Source: Paraphaeosphaeria minitans (lineage: Eukaryota; Ascomycota; Dothideomycetes; Pleosporales; Didymosphaeriaceae). From it: a stretch of 64,000 nt of DNA. Positions 32,281 to 42,236 of this stretch are shown here, piece after piece. The stretch lies in the NCBI GenBank assembly GCA_015832175.1, contig WJXW01000015.1, positions 186,001-250,000 of the forward strand. Reading direction: 5' to 3'. The position numbers and the translations under genes are program-made. Every line of letters begins with the position of its first letter. Position 1 is the stretch's first letter. Under the pieces are notes generated by a model. That model made no database searches. It was not told the DNA's origin and was given only the letters and a program-made list of their open reading frames with translations.

Positions 32281-32539
32281 GCTGAGTAGTGGAAGGCCAG
32301 AGAATGGCGACCGCTTGGGTTGCCGTGTCTTGGGCCTGGATGTTAGCATCCGCGCGCTGAGGTCGAGATTAGGTGGGGCTGCTGACCGACAAGGCAGTCC
32401 ACCAGGTCGGCTTCTGCCTTGGGTTCGCTAAGCCTGCAAGACATCGACAATGGACGTTGCGCATCTGCGCTCATGGTATCTAGTTGATGATGGCTTGGCT
32501 TTTTATGAGAGGAAAATTTTGCGATACACTGCAGCAAGC

Positions 32540-35037
32540 TTGAAAGCTAGGTCTGTGCATATCTCAACGCGATCAAGGACGAGGGGAATTTCATCGATTC
32601 ATGCGGTGCCAGAGTACTCGTGACGCATGCGGTTCCAAAGTACTCACACGACGCATACTGAGTATAGTAGCATAGGACAAGAGATAGTTAATTGCAGTAT
32701 ATAGCATTGGTGAAGCAAGTACGGAGACTCCTTCACTTAATGCTCCATCCGAGCGTGATCAAGTATCCTCCCACCCTCCGCACCGCCTGTTTTATACGAT
32801 CGAGGCTGGATCTGATAGAGCACGGATTTCGTATGGCCTCTAACGCCTAACGGCAGCGCCCTCTCCTACGTCCGCGGCTGAGAATACCCATTAGCTTGAG
32901 AACAGCGCGCTTTACTAGTCCTGAAAGACGACACCTACGTGGGAGGTTTCGACCAAAATAGCACATCCATTGTATCATGACCTACATAATAGTTTACGCT
33001 ACCTTCAACAATTCTATACATAAGGTTGAAAACTGAACTAGCCTCTTATTGGCTGTTTGAAAACCATGCTAGCCTCTTATTGGCTGACGGTGCAGCCGCA
33101 CTACGCCGGAATCTTTTTGAGCGCGCCATGAGTGCCAAGCGTGGTTCAAAAAGCCCGTTTCATCCCTTCTTGCTAGAGCGAAAAAGATAGCAAATGTCGA
33201 GAGCGTAAAGATCAGTAGAAGGTTCATCAGATTAGGATGCTTCAAGTCGTGCATCTAGTGATGGCCTCTGTCGAGGTGCCTGATCTGGACGGGTTCCTCG
33301 GTGTTCAGTGCGACGCGATCTCTGAGCTTGCTCCAATTGTTGGAAAGTCTAGGTGAAGTCCATGGCGTGGAAGAACTGACACTCACGAACTAAGGTATTG
33401 CCTGGGTTGCGTAACACTTCTTTTCGACAAGCTGGTGCTTCTAAAGGTCAAGTTACTACGATGATTCGGTATGTTGTCTAAGCGTTTCTATCACTACAGA
33501 TTTCACCCTCCCCTAATGTCACTTACGAGGAGTCTCGCCAGACTCCTGCAGATCGAACCCCGATAGACCGAACCTAATCTCGTCTGTTGGGCGTGGCTAC
33601 TGAAAGCTTTCGGTGAAACCTCATACCTGAGAGCCTAGTCACACATATCCGCTTAGCTGCACTTGAGTTCGACGCTGTATCAGAGGCTACATAGTGCTGC
33701 AAATTGATGACTTTAGCTTTTGGATAGTCCCAAGTCACATACACACGCGTTTATAGCACCGTCCACCAAGCTCGATGTAAGCGCTGCCCCGGCCACATAA
33801 GAGTTCATCACAGACCCGCACAGCCAGCCAACGATCGAATAAGGCCTGATCAAGCGTACGCGCCGAAGGTGTCAAGGGTTGCATTGGCTTCTCTGTTGTG
33901 ACGATAGTTTCGACATGGTGCGCGAGCGTTGTAGGATACGCGCGGTCTGTTTTATCGACGTGTATGCGCTAGGCCTTGACCTTGGTTCGGGCGTCGAGGT
34001 CAGCGGGGGGGGGGACGAGGTGCGGGACATGGCGACGGCCGCTGGCGGTAGCAGCAATCTCTAGCGGCATTGGAGGTTGCGTCGAGTCAGCCGGTAGGGA
34101 AGCAGTGCCGGCAGGCGAGGGTGTGAACGTCGAGGCTGCGCGCCTGGTGAAACGAGTACTACCGTACCGCACCGGACGTGGCAGCAAGGTCGAGCGCTTT
34201 CTCCTCCTGCTATGGTGAGTAGTGCAAGCTATCATGCTTGTTCCCAAGCGAGTCGGCAGACTGTGCATTGATGCCGGGAGAGTCGTGCTCTTGATTTTAT
34301 TCTTTTGCACGGATTGGAATGGACTAGCCGAGCCGGCTAAGATACCGGTACCCTATCACGGGCAATGGTTGGTTCCTGGCGGTCCGTCCCTCTGGCGACA
34401 TAGATTCGCCAATCGCGAGCGAACTAGAAATCAGGAATGACTTTAACAGCTCAATCGCCATGACGCAAGAGAACATAGACGTCTCGAATGATTGTCAACG
34501 TAATAAAGAAATATGTTGTCATTGTTGTGGGTTTCAGGGATTGCGACGCCTCGGCTAAGAAAATAGCCAATCAGTAGCTGGTTCAATACTGAACCCGCAC
34601 GCCTCCATTCAAGCAAGCAACGTGCCCTCCAGCATGAGTCCTACGGCTCATTTACGTTGCGATCGAGCAAATGGAAGGTCTCTTGAAGCTGTTGAAAATG
34701 ATCACATTGATCCTAGTGAGCGTTTTTGTAGCCCCAGAACCTTTCTGGTTTTTCAGGCTCTAGCAACAAGCAAGGCGCAGGTGGCAGCGACACGTAACGA
34801 GATCTCAATTCACAAGCCACTCTAGAAGCCCATTACCCGCATCCGGGGGATGGATAGAGAAGGCCTCTGCGAGCATCGCCTGACATGTTGCAGCTAGATT
34901 CAACCCACCTCTCCAGTTTCAAAATCCTTGTCCATCTCCCACCTATGCATGCCCAGGTCCCCGATCGAGTGTGATGAACACACTCCGAATACCTGTCGAG
35001 GGTTAGATGTAATGTGATACTTCACAGAATAACGGTT
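32540..35037. other. no supported gene
   Basis: Scattered short frames on both strands. One minus ORF (33069-33254) starts with a hydrophobic N-terminus (MNLLLIFTLSTFAIFFALA) and could be an exon of a membrane or secreted protein, but nothing continues it. An 18-bp direct repeat, CTAGCCTCTTATTGGCTG, occurs at 33038 and 33069; on the minus strand each carries CCAAT. A G8 run lies near 34005-34012. Overlapping ORFs around 33.9-34.3 kb look like chance in GC-rich sequence. Confidence 0.35.
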
Positions 35038-35451
35038 TTAGTCAAATTCCTGCCTGAATGACACTCTGAAGCTCGGTACGAGGGAAGAAGGGGGTCTTGG
35101 CTTCCAGCAGCTAACTCCGGAATGCTCGCTTAACTCCGACATCTCATCGGCCATGGACGGCACAATGGACATTTTCAGGCACCATGCGGGAATAATTTCA
35201 AATCTACACCAGTCGAACGGCGCATATCTTTTAATCCTTTCCATGTTATGGGACAAGCGCGAAAGCACGATTGGAGCCGTGCGCCAGGGATTCTGAGCAC
35301 GGGTACGACCGAGGAAATACTCACTTATTTGATTCGAATCTTGCTTTATCCCTATTTCCCTACTATGAAAAGAATAATTAGCTTCCATTATTTGATAGAC
35401 TGAGGGTTCAAACTCATAATATTGTGGGTACTGAAAGTGGTCTTCTTGCAA
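35038..35451 (-). CDS. hypothetical protein or exon
   Basis: A 137-codon minus-strand frame with protein-like composition (VYQIMEANYSFHSREIGI, RIKRYAPFDWCRFEIIPAW). It opens with TTG rather than ATG, so it would need an upstream exon; a donor-like GTGAGT also lies within it. No family recognised. It may be a remnant. Confidence 0.25.
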   Translation of the reverse strand: MQEDHFQYPQYYEFEPSVYQIMEANYSFHSREIGIKQDSNQISEYFLGRTRAQNPWRTAPIVLSRLSHNMERIKRYAPFDWCRFEIIPAWCLKMSIVPSMADEMSELSEHSGVSCWKPRPPSSLVPSFRVSFRQEFD

Positions 35452-35954
35452 TTATAGACTTTACGCGCTGATGAGCTGACGCCCGAAAACCTTGCGAAGT
35501 AGATTCGATAAAGGGCCCCAGAACGCTGGAATTTCAGCGACCTATTGAGACGTCTCAACAAATTTTGTACGATTTATCAAATGTATGCGTTGGAGTAAGT
35601 AGAGAGCAGAACTAATTACCCCGTTGGAGGGGCGGCGCTATCTATGCGTGCACGTGACCCACGCCCTGATAACAGACGTAATTTATCACCCACAGCCATC
35701 CCTTTGGTGGGTATATGTCTGCTCTGCCACGATCAACGTATATGATAGGGGGATAACCCAGACAAATAGTATTCTGTACTCGTCCTGGATGCTGACCACG
35801 CGGCATTGTTACTACAGACCCAATAAGCACGGCTATGAGTAGCCGGAGAGCCACTCAGACCCCAACGTTAATGATATTTAAGAATGCGAGTGTCACCCCC
35901 TCTCGATTCCCACCAGCATTCACAATGTTGGTGCCAAAAATTTCGGAGACCGCT
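35452..35954. other. intergenic, 3' side of the BTB gene
   Basis: No supported gene. Short frames at 35624-35854 overlap on opposite strands without similarity. Confidence 0.35.
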
Positions 35955-36732
35955 TCATCGAGCCGGAAGAGGCTCCATGCCATGATCCGAGCGACACATT
36001 TGACAGTATCCAAATAAAGGGTTCTTGATATAACTGTCCAACAGATCCCGCGCAAACGCAGAGCACTCTGAGAGAGTGTTCTTGAAACGCTCTGCAGTGG
36101 AAGAATCCTCAAGCATATCCGGCAGGTGCCTTCTTACTGCGACACAAGCAGTGTTTCGTAGTCCTTGAACTGCTGTCGGTGTCGACTCCCAGATAGCGGA
36201 GACGCTCGATAGAAAATCGAGGGGTTCCCAGGCTTTGACACACCTCTCCGAGTATTTTGCTTCCGACATCGAGAGTAATGCAGGGATCTCGTACTGGTCG
36301 GCTAATGCGAACATTTGCGCGTGAAGCCCAAGAGTGGATTCTTGCGTTCCTTCAGGCAATTTCTCGCTGTAGTCCATATGGTAGAAGAACTCAACCATTC
36401 TTGCCAAGTGCTCATAGGGCACATGCCCCAGTTTGATGAGACCTTCAGACTGCTCCTTTACAACACTCTAAGCGAGTAAGAAGTAACCTCGGAGGAGACC
36501 TGCTTACCTTGAAACCACCGTCGCATGCCTTGCGAAAGACCTTCGACTGAGGACATACGATGATACGATGGACGCGGAAAGTTCCGCGCTCATGGGTGAA
36601 ACTGAGGTCTGTGAACTTTCCTTCTTTGCGCAACCTGCACAGTCAGCTGCTACGCGCAGCCACAATGTTGAAAGGCAAGCCGTACTCTGAAATGTTGCTT
36701 AACAGTCTTTGAAGGCTTGACGGTTTCGTCAT
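35955..36732 (-). CDS. BTB/POZ domain protein
   Basis: Three exons, 36732-36686, 36634-36508 and 36449-35955, joined by introns 36635-36685 (51 bp) and 36450-36507 (58 bp), encode 222 residues from a true ATG. Residues ~17-95 are a BTB/POZ fold: GKFTDLSFTHERGTFRVHR, VCPQSKVFRKACDGGFK, then LGHVPYEHLARMVEFFYHMDY. In fungi such short BTB proteins often act as protein-protein adaptors, some with Cullin-3 ligases. The C-terminal half (FALADQYEIPALLSMSEAKY, then an alpha-helical stretch) follows the usual layout of this family, which commonly has 200-300 residues. No disabling change seen. A complete pogo transposon sits about 200 bp upstream of the start codon, within the likely promoter. Confidence 0.75.
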
Positions 36733-36933
36733 TTTCAGTCAAGCAGCTAATGTTCGCGCGGGTAAAAAGTTGATCGAATTCCGTACAGCGCACTGCCCAC
36801 TAAGTGGTCTTGATGTTTTGCGAAACATTGAGAGTGGTAGCAAGTCCCGTTCCGAAAGCATTATGGTTGTGCTGCATGCAGAAATCTCATAATTGTTGGG
36901 AGCTGATCGGATCGGAACCATCCACTGAGCATA

Positions 36934-37004
36934 ACGTGTTTTACAAGCGAGTTGCGAATCCAAGCGAGTTGCGAGCCCCACCAACTTTTGGTACCTCTGC
37001 AGGC
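36934..37004 (+). repeat. left terminal inverted repeat of the pogo element
   Basis: Identical in reverse complement to 38711-38781 over all 71 bases. Inside each arm, CAAGCGAGTTGCGA occurs twice in direct orientation (near 36945 and 36960), likely binding sites for the transposase helix-turn-helix domains. Confidence 0.95.
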
Positions 37005-37065
37005 ATACATCGCAACCCCATTATAAGTTGATAAAGAGATATTAATACCATAAATCAAGCAGTAT

Positions 37066-38676
37066 CTAAAGTATCTTTTTGCACGTACGTGAGTTATGCC
37101 CAGGCTCTCTGCACCTCTTACAGCGCGCCAGAGCCTGGCGGCTGAGGCCCAATCGCTCTCCACTTTGACGCTGTTCACGCTCTATCTGCTGGTCAGCCTC
37201 CCTTTGAGCGAGTATGTCCTCTCCCCCTCCCTTTGTTAAGGTCCCCTGCCTCTGTATCTGCTTCTTCTTGCGCTGCCTACGCTTTGTTGCTGCCTCGTTG
37301 GCTCTCTCAAGTCTGGTGATCCGATCGCGCATCAGCTCAGCCGAGAGCATCATCACCTCTGCCCCCTTCTTGAGCTGGCCAATCGCCTTAATAATCGAGG
37401 CTGGCGATGAGCTCTTGTGCCGCCGCACGCGATCACGTATCAAAGTTGATTGAGCCTCAAGCTCACGTATGTTACTTGGCGTTTTGGCTTCCCAGAGAGC
37501 CTCTGGCAGGGCGGCTGGTGGAGGCGTACGGAGCTGCACATCTAGCTTTGATAGGACAACGTCTGGCTGAAGAGGAACAAGACCTGCGCCTCGAAAGGCT
37601 GAGCAGATAGTAGCTGCCGTAAACGATCGCGTGAAGGCTGCCTTAAAGGCTGGCAGAAACTCGAGCTTCGTGATGTGGTTGATGTGGTGGCGGATCAGAC
37701 TCTCAATCTCACGGCTGTACGCGCGCTTCAACGGCGAGAAGCAGCCAACGTCAAGCGGCTGCAGCAGGTGGGATGAGTGAGGCGGCATGCAGAGCGTGTA
37801 GATATTGTTCTCCTTGCAGAGCTCTTGAAACTCAAGAGAGTGGTGGCTCTCATGGCCGTCAAGGATGAGCAGCCGACGCGCCCCAACCACCTTGCCCTCT
37901 GTATGCTTGATGAAGTGTTTTAGCCACTCAACTCCAATCTCATTGTTCGTCCAGCCATTGTCGCTAACAGCGATGGCCCAGTCGCGTGGGATATCCTCCT
38001 CGTACCAGGCAGATAGGTGGTGCTGGCCGGCAAAGACGATGAACGGCGGGATAGCCCAGCTAGCAGCGTTGATTCCCTGGATCACCGTCACCCACTCGCG
38101 ATTGCCTGGCTGGATAGCCTTCGGCCGGCCTCTCCTCTCTGACCCTGTCACGACAAGCTGAGTCATGATCTTGCCCATCATAAAGCCAGCCTCGTCGAAG
38201 TTGTAGACGTCTTCATCACAGATGCCATACTTGGCCTTTGTCTGCTCTACAAGCTCGAACCAGCTCCTGATCAACACAGGGTCCTCGCATAGAGCCCTTT
38301 GCCTATCGTAAGCCCGATTGAATCGCGTCGTGAGGCTGTCTGTACGCTTGACAAAGTTGCGCGGCCAGTGGACGCCGACCTGGCCTCCGCCGCGCGCAGC
38401 TAGCAGCTTATCAGCCATATCACGTACAGCCGCGTACGTAGGCGCAAATCCACGTTGATCCAGGTCAAGTATATATGTAACAATCACATCCTCCTCTAGC
38501 TCCGTGAGCTTCTTCGAGTTGGGCTGGCAATCGCGTCGGGCAGGCTTGCCAGCGCGTCGGTTCCGTAGCGTTGATTCAACGACATTGTATGTTGCTGCAG
38601 CACGGCTAACAGCCGAGATTTGTGATGTACGAACTGCTGCTACAGCAAGCTGGATATCTGCTTCGTTTGAACGCAT
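37066..38676 (-). CDS. pogo/Fot1 transposase with C-terminal zinc knuckle
   Basis: Single exon of 536 residues from ATG 38676. Residues ~5-50 are a psq-type helix-turn-helix, ~55-125 a CENP-B-like second DNA-binding region, ~150-370 the DDE_1 catalytic core. The triad is D161 (NFDEAGF), D273 (ILDGHESHH) and D309 (HLLQPLD), giving DD35D, all present. The last 18 residues hold a CCHC zinc knuckle, CX2CX4HX4C (C519, C522, H527, C532), after a basic, Gln/Arg-rich segment ([13 protein letters not shown]), perhaps for nucleic-acid binding. Family role: cut-and-paste transposition in the nucleus at TA sites. No frame damage, so the element may be autonomous. Confidence 0.95.
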   Translation of the reverse strand: MRSNEADIQLAVAAVRTSQISAVSRAAATYNVVESTLRNRRAGKPARRDCQPNSKKLTELEEDVIVTYILDLDQRGFAPTYAAVRDMADKLLAARGGGQVGVHWPRNFVKRTDSLTTRFNRAYDRQRALCEDPVLIRSWFELVEQTKAKYGICDEDVYNFDEAGFMMGKIMTQLVVTGSERRGRPKAIQPGNREWVTVIQGINAASWAIPPFIVFAGQHHLSAWYEEDIPRDWAIAVSDNGWTNNEIGVEWLKHFIKHTEGKVVGARRLLILDGHESHHSLEFQELCKENNIYTLCMPPHSSHLLQPLDVGCFSPLKRAYSREIESLIRHHINHITKLEFLPAFKAAFTRSFTAATICSAFRGAGLVPLQPDVVLSKLDVQLRTPPPAALPEALWEAKTPSNIRELEAQSTLIRDRVRRHKSSSPASIIKAIGQLKKGAEVMMLSAELMRDRITRLERANEAATKRRQRKKKQIQRQGTLTKGGGEDILAQREADQQIEREQRQSGERLGLSRQALARCKRCREPGHNSRTCKKIL

Positions 38677-38710
38677 TTCGAAAATAGGTGGTTGAGAAAT
38701 AGAGGTTTAC

Positions 38711-38781
38711 GCCTGCAGAGGTACCAAAAGTTGGTGGGGCTCGCAACTCGCTTGGATTCGCAACTCGCTTGTAAAACACGT
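38711..38781 (-). repeat. right terminal inverted repeat of the pogo element
   Basis: Perfect partner of 36934-37004, followed by the TA at 38782-38783. Confidence 0.95.
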
Positions 38782-38783
38782 TA

Positions 38784-39275
38784 GACGAACGAGGTTGAAA
38801 ACGGCTCTCTCTGGAAATGTTCACGGATGATCGCATGAACTATCCTATCAGATTTCCCCAAAGATAACGGCTCCAGCGCCGTTTTCGGCAGGGGACGCAC
38901 TAATTACGCTAAGGCGATTGTTGAACCAAGCATTGATAGAGAGCGAAAGCTAACTAGATAGAAATTATGCCAACATTGGAAATTTTGATCACGGCAGATT
39001 TTGTGTGATATGCGGTCTTACAGTACGTAAGTGAACTTTTGGGGCTGAGCAAAGTGCGAACATGAACTGCCGACCGTACATTAGAGCCGGATATGTGCAA
39101 GCTCGCGCAGGCTGTTCGTGCGGTGGGACACAGACCAGTCCAAAACAAACCATAACCAGTCAGCGAGCGAGATGGTGGATCGAGGGTACAGTGCAGTCGC
39201 GAATACAGTGGTCGGAGATAGACCCTTCCTAAGCCGCCTATCCGTGGGCACCCCGGCTACTCTCGGAAGTAGCGC
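38784..39275. other. intergenic, no gene seen
   Basis: Sequence interrupted by the pogo insertion resumes here. No coding signal. Confidence 0.4.
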
Positions 39276-39839
39276 TCACGCCCCACCCCCTGGCCCTTTA
39301 TGAGGCAGCTTCTCAATACATACCATCCTCGTTCCCTTCTTCCCAAAACACTTTATAATCCCAACTTCCTCAACATGGTCGCAGTACACGTGCCCCACGC
39401 AATCACCGCTCGTACACCTCCGCCGCTCCACCTCCTTCACACTGTCACTGTACACATGTCCCTCGCAATCCCTCTTGTCACACCTGAACTGCCTCACCGC
39501 CTTTCCGCCTTTTTCCAGAAAATAGCATCCCTCGTAACAGCTTTTCTGATTTTCCACATGCTTGCACCTGAATTCTACCGGAAATTGATACGCCTTGACT
39601 TTGATGACTTCTCTGCGCATGCCATGGAGGTCTCCCTGGCGAACGCAGGTGTAATCCGGCATTGAGCTGTTCGGCCGGATTGTGTGGGAAGTTTTCGCAT
39701 CGGGAGGCTCACGAGTAAGGAAAGACGGGACGTACTTCGGGACTGGGCGTTGCGGAACGAAGACTGTGAGTGTGTAGATGGTGTCGTGAGGCTCGTAATC
39801 CCCCGCGGGGTCCCAGTATCCGGGTTTCTTCGTGGACAT
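39276..39839 (-). CDS. small Cys-rich protein with duplicated motif
   Basis: An intact single-exon ORF of 187 residues from ATG 39839. The N-terminal half is hydrophilic and Pro-rich (MSTKKPGYWDPAGDYEPHD), with no signal peptide or membrane segment. The C-terminal half has about a dozen cysteines and an internal duplication: CxxxxCxGHVYxDxVxEV occurs twice (CDKRDCEGHVYSDSVKEV and CTSGDCVGHVYCDHVEEV), followed by IIKCFGKKGTRMVC; an earlier, looser copy may be CKHVENQKSC. Spacing suggests small metal-binding or disulphide-bonded ribbons. No known family recognised. Codon use is ordinary, with no sign of RIP. Confidence 0.6.
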   Translation of the reverse strand: MSTKKPGYWDPAGDYEPHDTIYTLTVFVPQRPVPKYVPSFLTREPPDAKTSHTIRPNSSMPDYTCVRQGDLHGMRREVIKVKAYQFPVEFRCKHVENQKSCYEGCYFLEKGGKAVRQFRCDKRDCEGHVYSDSVKEVERRRCTSGDCVGHVYCDHVEEVGIIKCFGKKGTRMVCIEKLPHKGPGGGA

Positions 39840-40492
39840 GTCGCCTTGGTCATGTGCGGCGGCTCCTCCTGTGTCAGGATTTAGACGCGATGGTAGAAGG
39901 TCGATGGAAAGGGTTCATTTGTACAAAATGTTAGTTAAGCCCTGTCATCGAAACTCGAAATCAGGAAGCCCATGGAACTTCTAGAAACGACTTATTGAGA
40001 AAGATGACCTGTTACGGGAGCATACATTGTGCTCTCTCCTAAACTCAATTTGCCAAGAAATCAAGTTCTCGGTGGACGTACTGAACGGCGATAAGCACAT
40101 ACCTTTTGGTAAGAAGCCTACGGCAGCGGTCCGTTTCATGCGTCAAAGACCTGTCTCCACAGCAGACAAAGAGACAATCTGGACCATCTCACGTCGTGCC
40201 ATTGGCAAAGGTCTGATCGGGCTGATTCGTTTCAAGTAAGAACTACGGGAATATTTAGGCTCAGCGTAGCGAGTAGCAAGCCACCACAATTGCATTCCCA
40301 TCGTCTGCATGGGTCGATCAAGGGGTGACATGCCAGTTCAGACAGCTGGGCCTTGTCCTGATCGTGATAGCGGACAATAGGAAAAGCGACTGCACTTGCC
40401 AGCAAGTCTGCGATGAAAGGCTACATCTGATTGATCGTCCCGCTAATTGATAGCGGAATAGCTATAACGCTCACGTGCTACGCCATGGGAGC
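39840..40492. other. no supported gene
   Basis: Upstream of the Cys-rich gene. Short frames only. Confidence 0.4.
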
Positions 40493-40867
40493 TTACAGCT
40501 GCTGCTGGAGGCAAATCCCAGTATCCGAAAAACGAGCAAAAATTAGAAATGCACCCTCAGTGAGCGCTCTGCTCGTGAGCAGTTGTCCGTTATCCCGTCG
40601 GTAGTCAGGCCTAGTGTGCATGGTTAAGCGAATGTCTACGGCCAGGGCCGTGAGACACAAGCTTATACTGGCACTGCATTTAAGCTTCTGGGGTCCTGAG
40701 CTTTCCTTGCAGTATTGCTCTAGGCTTTGGATGATACATGTGACGATCTTTCGGCAACAGATGTTGATAAGGCTACCACTGATCATGCTGGAAATGTCGC
40801 TGAAAGCGAACAAGGCCCCCTTTGGACACTGAAATGCTGCATTCCGACTGCTGATTCCGATGCCCAC
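40493..40867 (-). CDS. hypothetical 124-residue protein
   Basis: True ATG at 40867 (MGIGISSRNAAFQCPKGALF), moderately hydrophobic, with several cysteines (INICCRKIVTCII). No family recognised, no introns needed. The start codon lies directly beside an interstitial telomeric repeat (40871-40887), so the 5' flank may be a breakpoint. It could be a chance ORF. Confidence 0.25.
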   Translation of the reverse strand: MGIGISSRNAAFQCPKGALFAFSDISSMISGSLINICCRKIVTCIIQSLEQYCKESSGPQKLKCSASISLCLTALAVDIRLTMHTRPDYRRDNGQLLTSRALTEGAFLIFARFSDTGICLQQQL

Positions 40868-40870
40868 GAT

Positions 40871-40887
40871 TTAGGGTTAGGGTTAGG
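40871..40887 (+). repeat. interstitial telomeric repeat
   Basis: TTAGGGTTAGGGTTAGG, almost three perfect units of the common fungal telomere repeat, far from any sequence end on both sides. Confidence 0.9.
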
Positions 40888-40985
40888 ACTGTGTCTGTGA
40901 TATTGTTTCTGCTAGCTTACGCTGCTAACGGTCCTAGTGCGTCGCTTGGCTGAAAACCATGGCAGCACCAGGTACCTTTGTGTGC

Positions 40986-41330
40986 TTACCTTATATTCCA
41001 GTTGCTGTCCAATTTAGTGTGAATATCAGGATTGGGATAGGGTGATGGAGCTGCGCTTATCTTTCCGACAATAATGTTGTAGCAAGTTGGATATGGAACG
41101 GGTGCACTTGGAGATTCAATGAAGCTGCAGAGCATACAAACCCGCGCATACTTTAGACTCAGAACCATGAAGACATGTAAGCGATCCAAAAGGGAAAAGA
41201 GACAAGGGCATCTGCAGACTTTTTCTAGAGTGATGCTTCGCTTATCACTGGACATATAGATTAGCATGACCAGAATATAAGGCTGGTCGGCAGGTTGTGG
41301 AATTCCACGGTCCTGGAAAACCGTGGCCAC
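40986..41330 (-). CDS. hypothetical 114-residue ORF
   Basis: ATG 41330; mixed hydrophobic composition with cysteines. No family, no supporting signals. Listed because it is one of few ATG-started frames here; probably non-coding. Confidence 0.15.
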   Translation of the reverse strand: MATVFQDRGIPQPADQPYILVMLIYMSSDKRSITLEKVCRCPCLFSLLDRLHVFMVLSLKYARVCMLCSFIESPSAPVPYPTCYNIIVGKISAAPSPYPNPDIHTKLDSNWNIR

Positions 41331-42005
41331 GGGTTGCCAATTCTCGGCTTTGATGACCGCAAGAGCCAGTAAGAGTTCATCGCGTCATCAGAACCGCTAT
41401 GTATTAGCATTATCAAAATTAGGTATAACGGTAGACTAAGATGAGCTACTAACAATGAGTTCGATTTTAGGACGGATAGAGAAGGCTGGCACAGATCATC
41501 CCAGAGATGAGAAATTTCAATGCGGTGAATGTATAATTACTCGACCTACAGGTCTGGATCAGGAATGATGTAATATCGCTCCTCTGCAAGTTTTGTTATA
41601 TCGTTGACCAACGTCTGACTCCTGTCCAAAGGCTGCTGAAACTATTGGTTCGAAGGTCGCTGAAGCTGTCTATCAACAGCGTATAATTTGGAAAATCAGG
41701 CTTCAGAAAGGTACGCATCGCTCAATTAGGTGAGCTTCCAAAGTAAAGGTTTTGACTATGTCCCACTCGTCGCAAAGCCACCTTCCAAGGTATAGCAATG
41801 TTATGCTTCTTGTGTTTGCGCTTGAGAAGCGTCTATACGAAACGTCGACATGCCACCAGGAAGACCGACAAGCGCGTTAGTCAGGCTCGAGAATTTTGAG
41901 GGGAAACTCGCTTTGGATTACTGACCGTCATTATGGGGAAGAACCGGCGTACGCAGAAAAAACAACGTATTCTCCTATCTAAATCATAGTCATAACACTC
42001 TTAAA

Positions 42006-42236
42006 ATGTATGCTGGACCTACTCCTAGACAAGCAGAAATACTTGTAGCCGAAATTTACACGCATGTGACACCTTCTCGCCGATTCTACGAACATACAGA
42101 CAACCAGATGCGCCGCGCTCAACATAGATTCGACCATGAAATGCTCGGCCGATGCTATGAGCCTGTTCCACACCAACTTGAACCATACTTAGGTGCCCTC
42201 CACTCACTCATTGAGCAGCTTCTGGAACAAAGCTAA
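42006..42236 (+). CDS. hypothetical 76-residue ORF
   Basis: ATG at 42006. The sequence is charged and helix-prone (AEILVAEIYTHVTPSRRFY, then EPYLGALHSLIEQLLEQ), more protein-like than the surrounding frames. No family recognised, no flanking exons found. Confidence 0.25.
   Translation: MYAGPTPRQAEILVAEIYTHVTPSRRFYEHTDNQMRRAQHRFDHEMLGRCYEPVPHQLEPYLGALHSLIEQLLEQS

Larger units (their letters stand above)
36934..38781 (-). mobile_element. complete Fot1/pogo-type DNA transposon
   Basis: An 1848-bp element has perfect 71-bp terminal inverted repeats (36934-37004 and 38711-38781, ends ACGTGTTTTACAAGCGAG) and TA duplications outside (36932-36933 and 38782-38783). It carries one intact transposase gene. 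Perfect repeats, an open frame and no RIP stops indicate a recent arrival, in contrast to the dead mariner at 17.4 kb. Tc1/mariner superfamily by TA target and DD35D transposase. Confidence 0.95.

Noticed and set aside
33872..34310. Overlapping plus and minus ORFs around a G8 run
   Set aside because: Low-complexity composition and no domain or splice support.
40871..40887. A true chromosome end
   Set aside because: Fewer than three TTAGGG units, and ordinary sequence continues for tens of kilobases on both sides; it is an internal telomeric tract.
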